Origin: Alectoria sarmentosa | Lineage: Eukaryota; Ascomycota; Lecanoromycetes; Lecanorales; Parmeliaceae | DNA length: 64,000 nucleotides | Assembly (NCBI GenBank): GCA_009733775.1 | Contig: WOGZ01000023.1 | Coordinates: 167,916-231,915, forward strand | Direction of reading: 5' to 3' | Shown: one piece after another, positions 11,739 to 21,291 of the stretch | How positions within the stretch are numbered: position 1 is the first letter of the stretch | Layout of the letters: the number at the start of each line of letters is the position of its first letter | Made by a program: the position numbers and the translations under genes | Notes under the pieces: generated by a model | Told to the model about the DNA's origin: nothing | Databases searched by the model: none | Seen by the model: only the letters and a program-made list of their open reading frames with translations

Positions 11739-13704
11739 TCATACCTTCTTCCATACGAGGAGACGTTTCAATATACCCGGTTGATCCTTCGTCACGAAAG
11801 AGATAGCCCGGTCACCCACCAGCTCAGCAGATGCTGCATCTGTATCTTCGGGCCTTTTTTCTTGCTCTGCAGCGATCTGCCCAATCTTCCTACGAATATT
11901 TCGGAATCAATATTGCTTCTTCAAGGTAAGAAGTTTTGCTGATGAGACAAGTCCAGGAGAAGAAAAAGGGTCTTGTTCCCGTATGTTCTCTCGCGACTCA
12001 GAATTTGGAACGAAACCGGGAAGAACAACTAACCAGATTCGCAAGAACCACATGCACACGGCCGCCGCTACGTACATGAAACCTGTAAAGATCTGGGCGT
12101 GAAGATAGATATTTCCAATTTTTTGTCTAAGCTCGAGTGCTACTGGCTCAGCGACTGAGCGGCATTAGCCAGGCACTACAGAATGAATGTTTGAAGTGTA
12201 TCTGTGCGACTCACATGTCGTAGGAAGGACCAAGACTATCCAAACGATAGACAGCGCAGATGGTAACTCTTTCAAGCCCACGACTTCGGCACCAACAGGG
12301 GCAATTGTCGTCCAAAAGGTGCCGGCTACAGTTCCCACGATGATAGCGAAGAAGACCAAGACTCCAAAGCTCCTGGCGAATATCCAAATGACGAAGCAGA
12401 ATAGGCCTCCAATGAACGTGCAAAGTCCAGCCAGGTTGATGGGTCCAGCCTTGTCGGAGAAGATTCCTACAAGAGGACGACCAAGCGCCTGCCCAAGGTT
12501 GAGTACTGCCCCAATAATCGACCCCTGCTGTGCACTCAGCCCAATGCTGGTGGCGTAATTTGGTAACGAAAACAGCAAGACGATGTAGCCCATCATGCTG
12601 AAGAAACCCCATCCCAGCAAGAGTAAAAAGGCTGGCCTTTTAAATAGCGTGTAGTCGAAGGCCAATTGAATCGATCCAACAGCCTTGTTCCGGTCCCTTA
12701 TTAGCATCGCGCAGGAGCAATTGACCACGCAGGCCAGTATCCCTAGTATTCTGAACGCCCACTCTACCCCGAGTCGACCAATCATCGCGTTTGTAGCCAA
12801 ACCTAAATGATTTCGAGGTCAGCATATCGCCGTTGGGAACGGATAGGAGTGGTGAGACCGGTCCCGGGAGTGGTTCACTCCGGCAACAGATCTTGCAGCT
12901 CAGGTCGCTGCACGAATCAGGCAGAGATAGCTCAGAAACGATAACTTACTGTACATTAAGCCCCCAAGGCCACTACCCGCAGTGCCAATACCATTGGCAA
13001 GGCCCCTCTTCTTTGTAAACCATTGTGGCACAATACCGACAGAGCCCACGAACAGAAACCCCATGCCAAAGCCGAAGCAGATACCTTGACTAAGAAACAG
13101 CTGCCATATCTCATGTGTGAATGATGCACTGATTAATGCAAGAGTCTCAAGGGCAACGCCGAGTAGCAATGTAGTTCTTGTTCCACGTACTCGTGTAATG
13201 TAGGTTGCGAGTGGCGATATGAGCAATGCTGGATAATGAAATCGGAATCAGTCTTGCATGTTTATGAGGGGTATGACAAGCTTTGAAAGACGTCCAGAGA
13301 GTGGAAGCTCCCAAGACATGTCTCATGACTCAATATTTGGTTCAAAAGAGGAAACATGGACTCCGAAAGTACGTACCCTGGGATATGGAGAGACCTCCGA
13401 CAAAGGCAAACTCCAACGCTGAAGCTCCGGGGTAATAGTCATTGGCCAAGTAGTAAGCAAGAAAGACGCCGTAGGAAGAGTTGATGCCCCACGTATGTGC
13501 GTTTATGAAGAAAGTACATCCCACGCAGACCCAACCGAAGCCTCCATCTGGAGGCTCGTCCACCTCTTTCTTTTCTTCAATCTGTGGCTGATCTACGCCT
13601 AGTGCCGCGATCGCTGCTTCTGAACCGAGAGGGGAATGTTTCCGATCATCGGCACATGCTTTTGCATCAGCGTGGGGGGGATCCTTGGTGAAGGCGACGG
13701 CCAT
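11739..13704 (-). CDS. MFS transporter, monocarboxylate (MCT/Mch) type
   Basis: This is a major facilitator superfamily permease of the monocarboxylate-transporter-like group (yeast Mch1-5 relatives). Exons on the minus strand: 13377-13704, 12950-13228, 12215-12802, 12034-12154 and 11739-11889, giving 488 aa with about 12 membrane helices. The long hydrophilic N-terminus leads into PPDGGFGWVCV, the MCT signature before helix 1. GRPLVGIFSDKAGP is the loop between helices 8 and 9. The last exon encodes a basic/acidic cytosolic tail. Introns 1, 2 and 4 (148, 147 and 144 bp) are longer than most in the window. An in-frame ATG at 13857 would add 51 residues; I prefer 13704 because the added segment is low-complexity and unlike the family. 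The substrate cannot be read from sequence: members carry riboflavin, monocarboxylates or unknown solutes. Confidence 0.85.
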
Positions 13705-14108
13705 GGGAGGGTTGGGGGATGAGGATTTCAGGATGTCGAGGGTATAAAGGGTGGTGGAATGGCATGATTGCACTGCTGACTGACTGCTGGTATTGGATTG
13801 GTACGGAAAATTTGGTAGGTAGGTACTGAGAACATGTGAAAGCAAAGTAAAATCCAACTAATTGCCGAATATCCAGTTTATTCCCGGCTAGATTATGACA
13901 AAGACGCACCTCAAAAGTCACAAACATTGCCGTCACGTGTCCAAGTCTGAGATGCTGGGTCAGTTTGTGAGTGCTCGGATTAGGAAAAACTGTACTTGGA
14001 CAATGAAAAGTGAAGAGTGAAGAGTGGTCTCATAGCACCAATGCTTCTCAATTCTCTCTATCTCTTCGCGACATTTCCCTCCTTCCCCTTGTTCTTCCTC
14101 TCGCTATT
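13705..14108. other. Intergenic region upstream of the MFS gene
   Basis: The 404 bp hold the MFS promoter and leader plus the 3' flank of the BTB relic. A CT-rich tract lies at 14050-14105. No gene is seen. Confidence 0.45.
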
Positions 14109-15242
14109 TCAACCCTCTAGCTCCACGCTGCCCCAGACATTCAGAAGCTTCTGTTGCAATCTTCCCAAAGCTTCGTAAAAACGTTCAAAGTCCTGATGGG
14201 AATCCTCCTTGCCTGGTAAGTGAAACTGCGTTGCATAGTCATGCAAGCTGCCCAGTGCCAGTCTCAAGTCGATCGCTCTGGTTTTCAAGTCTTGCTTCTG
14301 CTTCTCCAACTGTGACTTGTGCTTCTTGACTACCTCCTGCAGCATCCCTAGACCAAGACTGCCATGATTTCTTATCATCGACGCCACCCTTTCCTCCTCT
14401 ACGCTCTTCTCCACAGTCTTTGCACGCTTCAGGATGACGATATCCCGTAGAGCCGAATCCGAGTCAGGAGTGCTCTCGAAGATTGCGTTGATGACCTCCC
14501 CAAAGAGAGAGTAATATTACAAGCGATTTGGCATTTCTTGAACTTAGTTTTTGCCAATTCTTTCAGCGCAGGTATGTTGTGTTTTTCTGCAAGAGCATAC
14601 ACACGGACGTTGTTCATGCGCTTACAATAGGAGGTCATTGCATCGTTTAGCACTTTTGACTTCGAGCTTAAATCTACCACATGGCCATCTAGATTCTGTG
14701 ATGCAGCTACGGCCACGGCTTGGGAAGCATCCATGTCGTCATAATCGAGGGTGTAGAGGTGTGTCAACATGTGTCGAAACTTGGATTGGTCGTCATCGTA
14801 GTGTGATTGTTGCAGTAATTGCCTGCTACAAACACACTATCAGCAGCTTCATTTATTCATGGGTCGGCCGGTTATGCACCTTGAAACCCGAATCACATGC
14901 CGCAGCGAAGAATTCGGAGCGTTGACATATGATGGCGCGGTGGACCTTGTAGAGGTCGGATCCGCGACGGATTGTGAGGTCGGAATACTTTGAAGAGCCA
15001 AAGAGGTTACTCAGGCTGCTGACGAGTTCGTTTTGATGAATGTCGCCATGTTGATCAGTGATGTTGTGGTCCTTCGGCTTGTGTTCCTTGCTGTGAAGAT
15101 GAGAATTTTTGGATGTTCGAAGGCGAACTTCTGAGCGATGTATGGAGAAACGTTCGAACCTTGAATCAAACTGAATCCGTTGACTATTGGTCTCTAATCC
15201 ACTATGCACCCTTCGCGAATTCGCATTGGTCGCAAACCTCAT
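14109..15242 (-). pseudogene. BTB/POZ domain gene, decayed copy 1
   Basis: This is a fungal BTB/POZ protein, a family of usually lineage-expanded adaptors of unknown partners. The first block (14880-15242) encodes a basic N-terminus and the BTB core: YSDLTIRRGSDLYKVHRAIIC, then FFAAACDSGF. The second block (about 14822 to 14520) resumes with FRHMLTHLYTLDYDD and ALAEKHNIPALKELAKTKF. The third (14109 to about 14510) has FGEVINAIFESTPDSDSALRDIV and a Lys/Glu/Gln-rich coiled-coil tail ending at TGA 14109-14111. The first two blocks cannot be joined in phase with any GT..AG pair I can find. The second and third differ by one base near 14505 with no plausible intron. At least one frame lesion is therefore present, and the gene looks non-functional. 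Confidence 0.65.
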
Positions 15243-15402
15243 GACGCTGAACAGTCTTCAATCCTTGACGAAGATGCTGTCGTGGGCCATCTTTAGCTTT
15301 TGTTAAAGTTTAATTATCAAATCTATATCTTGGGAAGACATATAGCTGCCATATTCCAGCCCAAGCTCACCATGATCTCTGATCGTATTGCTCAGGCGAT
15401 CG

Positions 15403-16070
15403 CTAGATTTCGGTGCTGCAGTGCGAGCAGAAGTCAATAACGACGTTACGCAGTCCCTAATCCGTGACAGAGGTAGTCCCGAATATGGCAGTAATGATTA
15501 GGAACGCCATGACTTGGGAGCTCCGAGCCACAACAACTCGCGAAATTTTGCCGTTGCGAGCTTCTTCAACTTGCCAATGTCGTACTTTTGTGCTATTGCG
15601 CCCACTACCACATTGTTCATCATCTTGGCATGCTTCAATAGCTCTTCTGCCAAGAGCGGCGTAGTCACGGTGGTCAGAGCTTGGGATGTGACCATTTTCG
15701 TCCCGTTGGCCATGTGATGTTGGGTTGAAGCAGCATCTCCTTCGTCGTCATAGGCGAGAGTGTAAAGGTGAGTCAACATTCGATGTAGAGTTGGGGGATC
15801 ATCCTTCTCGAGGACAATGGTGGAAATTTGCGCCTCCTAAAATAGCAGTTTTAGCACAATATTACACCTTACCAGATGTCGGACAAGGAGATCATACACC
15901 TGGAGCTGTTTATCACAAGCTGCAGTGAAGGATTCTGAAGGAGGGCAGACAACGGCTTGATGGAGCTTGAAGTCTTGAGAGCCGCAGCGGACGTTCATGT
16001 CTGAATATGTAGACGACTCTAGAATATCAGAATAGCTTCTGGCCAAGCCGCGAATGTGGATCTCTGCCAT
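15403..16070 (-). pseudogene. BTB/POZ domain gene, decayed copy 2
   Basis: A second BTB/POZ gene lies directly upstream of the first on the same strand and is clearly a paralogue: both share MLTHLYTL, MNNV and a similar ALAxKxxIxxLKxLA block. Exon 1 (15900-16070) encodes AEIHIRGLARSYSDILESST and the BTB core. A normal 63-bp intron (15837-15899) joins in phase to EAQISTIVLEKDDPPTLHR. The frame then shifts by one base near 15510. In the shifted frame the expected sequence AIFGTTSVTD is followed by TAG where the family usually has Arg, then GLRNVVIDFCS. So there is one frameshift plus one nonsense codon. It lacks the long coiled-coil tail of copy 1. Confidence 0.65.
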
Positions 16071-16630
16071 CTTGATGAAATGCGGTAGAAGTCCTAGACA
16101 GCCAGGTGTCTGAGCTTTGGGGACAATCTCGAAATCACAGGAATGCTGTCGTCAACACGTCTGAAACCTTCGACAGCAAAAGATTAACACGATAGTCTGA
16201 TATTGATCTGGAAAGCAAGGGTAAGATTGTGAGGCAGCAGGGTGCGTCGTCGATTCCGGTGACGAGGTGGCAGTGAACTGCTATGTTGATTGGTGAAAGC
16301 TCACGTGAACCAAAGACTTCGAATGCTCCTGAGATTTAACGAGTGAAGCGAGAAATGAGTTTCTTTAAGGTGAAAATCTCTCGAAACGAATTGTTTGAAG
16401 TGATCGTATCCTGAGATTCAGCTTGTATTAGTTATGGAAGTATGCAAGATTTCGTCAGCGAAAAGCTACGCATGCTTTGATAAGACCCATTCTAGGATTT
16501 AATAGATGATGCAAAGTATGCAAAGTCTAATGGATCATTTACGCATGCAGAAACATCCCGTGGTTTTTGGTTTTCAGGTCGCTGTCCAAAGCTTGTTGAT
16601 TTTCAATTCAACCTCCTACTCCTCAATCAA
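16071..16630. other. Intergenic region between the BTB relic and the LIM gene
   Basis: The 560 bp hold the upstream side of BTB copy 2 and the 3' flank of the LIM gene. A short direct repeat (GCAAAGTATGCAAAGT) sits near 16511. I see no gene. Confidence 0.45.
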
Positions 16631-19277
16631 TTAAGCCTTCAACCTACGTTCCTCACACGTTACACACACCGGCTTCTCCTCATCTTCCCTGATAAAGAAC
16701 CTGCCATCATCGAACTGACCTCCACACTCCTGAAAATAAGGTATTAGCATTTTTATTTTACACCTTTCATGTCTCTTTTTTACTTACCACACAGCAGAAG
16801 CAGTCCACGTGCCACTCGCTCCCCAGAGCGCTTACACCACCCTCGACAACGGGTTTCCTGCACCCTTTGCACTTCCCACTAAACTTCCCAGCATGGCATC
16901 CTACACACCACGCGTACCCGTTCTTCTCAACAAATGGCGTCTTCACATCGAAAGGATCACCGCACTCCGCACAGAAGAAATGGCCTACGTGCCATGATCC
17001 ACCGCAGGCAAGAACGACTTCAGACTCAATGGGCGTTTTGCAGCTGCGACAGCGTGGTGAATAGAGCTCATGATAATCAAGATGGCAGTAGAAGCGTAGA
17101 GATGAATCTCCGTCATCGGCTGCTGTTTCACCTTCTTTTTCATCAGGCAGAACATGGATATTGCAAGCTACGCGATTTTCAATGCGTTCAAGGCGAGCGG
17201 CGCGGGCAGAGTCGGGCTCGGGGTAGAAGGCGACGCATTCCAGGGGTTCGGCGCAGTGGTGGCAGGTGAAGCAGTGGGGATGAAAGCGTTGGGACGCGGC
17301 GCTGACGATGCGGCCTTCGATGGGGAGAGCGCAGGCGGCACACTGAGCTGTAGCTCGGCGGGAGGATGGCGTCCAGTGCAGCTTGGATGAGTGAACTGGA
17401 GTCGTTGAAGAATGGTGAGGAAGAGGACGATTAGCTGGTGACGAGCGAGATCTGCTTGAAGGAGATGGTAGAGGTCGCGTGGTAGGTGGGTCCTCAGGTA
17501 GCGAGACGGTTGGTATTGGAGCATTGGAGATAGAGATAGATGGTATGGAAGGTGGATTGATGGGTGGCGCTTCATCGATATGGATAGAGGGCGGGTCGGG
17601 CACATTGATCGTTGGCACTATGGGCGCCGAAGCTGTTGATCCTGGCATTTGAGGCTTGAATTGAAGCCTCGAAGGGACCGCAGATGGACTATCTGAGCAA
17701 AATTCTTCCTGCGGGTTTGTTTCTTTTGACTTCCAAGCTTGCTCGAAGCTAACGATTGGCCTTCCAGGGCGATTGCTGATAACGGTTGGGGAAGGCAACT
17801 TCGGGCTTCTATCCTTCATCCGCATAGTTGTAGCCGCTCTGATATCATCGCTACGAACCTCCTTGCCGCTTTTGATTACTGGAAAATCTGGGTGGCTGTC
17901 TGCTTGATTGGCAATGACTGGGCCCGGCGGCGTTGAGACCGGTGAATTCTTCAAGTAGGAGGGATTGCGAGATTGAGAGGGTGGATTTCTGTGGATTTCG
18001 GACCGAAAGACTCTCATTTTGTCTTCCGCAGAGGAAAATCTTGATCGAATGAAAGACTGACTTCCAGTACGGTCTTTGGACATTGTATTGCGGTTCTTCG
18101 TAACGAGTGGTGCAGGTATCCTGCTTTGATCTGATCTAGCGGCTTCAGACGTCTTCTTGTCGGAGTCTGGCTCCTCATAGATCTTATCCTCAGGGTTCCT
18201 GAATAGCCCACCACTCACATCCCGTGCTCTGGGTCCACTAGATCGACGGCGACCTGATCTCTTGGGCAAAGCTCTGTTGTTCAAACTCATGTAGGCTTTC
18301 TTCTGTGGTGAGTCCCACAACACATGGCCCGTTTCTTTGCAAGGGTGGGCCTCTTCGCTGAGCTTTTCGGGTTCTGCGAATGTGATAATTGTATTGCGAA
18401 TTGTTTGTGACAGGTCAATGTTGCTTTTACAAGACTTTGATGTGTTGGAGACAGACCGATAGCTTGTAGCGGATTCGCCTGTTGCTACACCCTGCTCTGC
18501 ATGCAGTCCAACGCTCTGGCTCCGAGCATGTGCTCCCTTCTCAAGATGTTGTTTGTAGCTGCGTAGCCGATTTGAATTCATCTGTGGCATTGCTTGATTT
18601 CTGTGTTTCCAGACGAGCTCTGACGCTTCACCTTGAGCAGCGGCGTGAATCTTTGCCTCGTCCCGCAAATCCATGTCCTCTAGCGCTTCCCTCAAGGATC
18701 GAGCTTCCTGCTTCTCCATCCATCGCATCCCACTCTCTCTGTATGTTCCACTCGGAGTTATCGGAGGCATTCTCAGTATTGTAGAAGTTGAAAACTTCCG
18801 TGAAGCCACACCCGCACTGAGTTCTCCTAAGGCTGCGTCTGCAGCTGGCATGTCCATCTGCGCTCGTCTATGCGACAGTGCACTCACAGATCTCTCATTC
18901 TTTGGGTCCCTGTTTGGATCGGCTTGTTGCGTTGAGTATGAGGGTCGGAATGATAGAGCTGAGGACGCTCTGACGTAGGGCTCTGGCGTGGATGTGGCCG
19001 CTCGGCCAGGGCATGGTCGAGAGCCACCTGGTCGCGCAGGCCGGTTGACTCGAAGGTCTTTCAGATAATGAGCCTCCCAATCTTTGTGCGAGCTGTGGAT
19101 TGGTTCAGGTTTCAAGGTCGACGACGAAGCGAAAAACTTCAAACCGGAAGATCGCCTTCTTGGGACTCTAGGAGCGCTTGGTCGGTAGGCGAGTTCATCT
19201 AAGGGTACTGTGGAGTCATCTACACCTCCAATATCACCATGCTCATCTCGGTGTCTCGACCTTTGCAGTAAGCTCAT
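16631..19277 (-). CDS. LIM-domain protein, paxillin-like
   Basis: This is a protein with three C-terminal LIM zinc-binding domains and a long disordered Ser/Pro/Arg-rich N-terminus. Exons are 16788-19277 and 16631-16729, joined by a 58-bp intron, giving 862 aa. Upstream of the ATG at 19277 the frame stays open but has no earlier ATG. LIM1 (about 646-735) starts CAACALP and carries an insertion between its two zinc fingers. LIM2 (about 743-795) starts CRSCKTP and LIM3 (about 803-862) starts CKGCRKP, finishing in the second exon with CVTC. The architecture matches fungal paxillin-like proteins (Pxl1/PaxB), which link Rho signalling to the cytokinetic ring and polarised growth. No RhoGAP or homeodomain is present, which argues against Lrg1/Rga-type proteins. 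The exact orthologue is inferred, not proven. Confidence 0.8.
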
Positions 19278-19955
19278 TGTCGAACTTTCAATGAGGTCCA
19301 GGAACAAGGCGCTTAGAGTTGGTGAAAATAATGCTTAGTGGAACAGTGGGCTCCTAGAATTGAGTTTTCAAACGGGTGTAGGAATGTAATATGGTTGATA
19401 ATTCTGCGAAGGAATGATGCGCGATTTAGTAGAAGCGTGGAATGTTCAAGATGGTGCAACGAAGGTTTTTGTTTTCGATGGTCTAAAAATGGGCGTGGGG
19501 TCAACACCAATCAGGTTGGCCCAGCAGCAAATTTGGCGCGAAATCTGCGACACCATCTCGTTAAAGCTTAGACCACAGAAGATCATTTCACCTTCCTGAC
19601 AATTGCGAAGAGTAGAGAGATGTCAGTTGGATGAGCAGCTGACAATAAAGCGCAATGAACGAAAAGCTCCACGAGCTTTAGGAAGAAGTATAGGAAAGCC
19701 CGTCAGCAAAATAAATCTAGGTCAGTCATAGTCCTCTGAGTTGTGAAGCTGTTGTTTCTGGTTGCATCCGCCAGGCTAAGTCGTAACTACATCCTTCATC
19801 GATTTCGTGTATATCCTTGCTGTCAGTTGTCAACGATCTTGAGGAAAGACTCCTCCTGACTCCTCCTGTGTCAGATCCATGTCGATTGATTCAATTTATC
19901 ACCCTCACCGCCCATGTCTCTTCGCCGCCTCCCAGTAGTTGCAAATGTCTTGCTC
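19278..19955. other. Intergenic region upstream of the LIM gene
   Basis: The 678 bp hold the LIM gene promoter and the 3' flank of the F-box-like relic. A tandem ACTCCTCCTG repeat lies near 19849-19870. No gene is seen. Confidence 0.45.
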
Positions 19956-20725
19956 TTAGCCTCTCCCGAACAAGATCACTCTGAATGCTTTCAGCATGTC
20001 AGGCCAGTAAGTCACATCGTTGTTTGAGCCCTCTCGAGTATTCTCCACTCTGCCAATGGATAACTTATACGTAGTAGTCAATTGATCCAAAGGCTCCAAC
20101 GACCTGCATCTCAGCTCGGTCAGGTCAAGATTAAAGTAGTTTCGCCATGAGACCTTGATATGATTAGATCACATGCTCGCGACAGAGCTTTGCAGACAAT
20201 CTTGACATTAGCACGAAGTGCTCCAACACCAGAGAAGGATGAACCGTTTTCATTTGATTCCCCTCGGAAAAGTCGAACATCCAAGATACAGGTACGGATG
20301 TAAGGGAATTGTTTTGAACGCGCCAGGGAATGAAGGGCACTGGTCACATTGGACCCGTGGATCTTGTTCCCTCTAAATATGAGGTAGACGTGGAGGGCCC
20401 AGGTGGGTTCTCCATAAAGAATGGTGACAGCTTCTTCATGAACTTTTTTGCTGACCTCAAGTATCGCCGTGCGGAAAATACGATCGATGTGGCAAGTTAT
20501 AGGACCTCTGGCACATTGGCCCATGCGCGACACTCGCGGCTGTGAGATGAAAACCTCTCGATAAATTTGCAGCCGTAGCTCAGTGGGCAAGGACATGAAG
20601 GTAGCCATGTGGACTAATAATCTTAAAACCAGTGGATAACAAGCAGGTGGTATAATGCAAGGTCCTTTGTAGGTAGATGATGGCAGCTCACTCTCTATAT
20701 CTTGAATTCCGAAGTCAGCGAGCAT
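19956..20725 (-). pseudogene. F-box-like hypothetical protein with a frameshift
   Basis: The frame from ATG 20725 (or, more likely, ATG 20608) encodes MSLPTELRLQIYREVF, an F-box-like helix seen in many fungal lineage-specific proteins. A hydrophilic region follows (VSKKVHEEAVTILYGE, FPYIRTCILDVRLF). It stops at 20120 after an abrupt change to low-quality sequence. One base over, the frame runs on in protein-like style (KVSWRNYFNLDLTELRCRSL, then WPDMLKAFRVILFGRG) to TAA at 19956-19958. The shift lies near 20160, with no GT..AG pair to explain it. I read this as one single-base deletion in a gene of unknown function; sequencing error is the alternative. Confidence 0.55.
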
Positions 20726-21291
20726 CTCATGAAGTTTCAGCAGGTAGACATAGTCCGGCGCACCCGCCTAGGTTGAAATGATAGAGCCCCTGCCGCCGCA
20801 GTTGAAGTTCGACCTCATCGTCGGACCCTTAGAGCCTTACGCCCTTGGTCTTTGCACCTCCAAGATTTCTCGATCCTCAAGCAGGTAGAACCTATGGTGA
20901 CATGAATGCTCACAGTGGGGCCAGGAAGAGGATGTTCAAGATCGTGATGGAGGTTTGCGGATGTGATGGACTGCTGGTAATTTGCCCTCAGTTCTCAGAC
21001 GTGTGTGACTATAGCCACTCCGTTATACCCTTTCGGGTGATATCCGAGGATTACCCACGAGGAGGCTGTTTTACAACTCGAGCTCGCAGATAGTTCGTTT
21101 TATACTCGATTCGGTATAGTATCGGTATGGTACTTACCCCAAAGGGATAGCTCGGAGATGATCGTTCTGTCAACGGAGGATAAACCTCGGTATCTTCGGA
21201 GATACTATTTCTCCGTGCGCTCTCTAGCTTCACGCGTCGAGCTTGCCATTACAAGTGGGAGGAAAGAGCTAAATGGCAACGACCGCCTGCG
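20726..21291. other. Divergent intergenic region, F-box relic and sld3
   Basis: This 566-bp divergent promoter region precedes sld3. An ACGCGT hexamer (MCB-like) lies at 21232-21237, 55 bp before the sld3 start, but the same hexamer also occurs elsewhere in the window. An imperfect GTATCGGTATGG-like tract is near 21115. No gene is seen. Confidence 0.4.

Noticed and set aside
13704..13857. Upstream ATG for the MFS transporter
   Set aside because: The added 51 residues are unlike the family N-terminus and look like translated leader.
21232..21237. ACGCGT (MCB) 55 bp before sld3 as an MBF site
   Set aside because: Fits a replication gene, but the hexamer also occurs near 4397, 11214 and 28977, so a single copy carries little weight.
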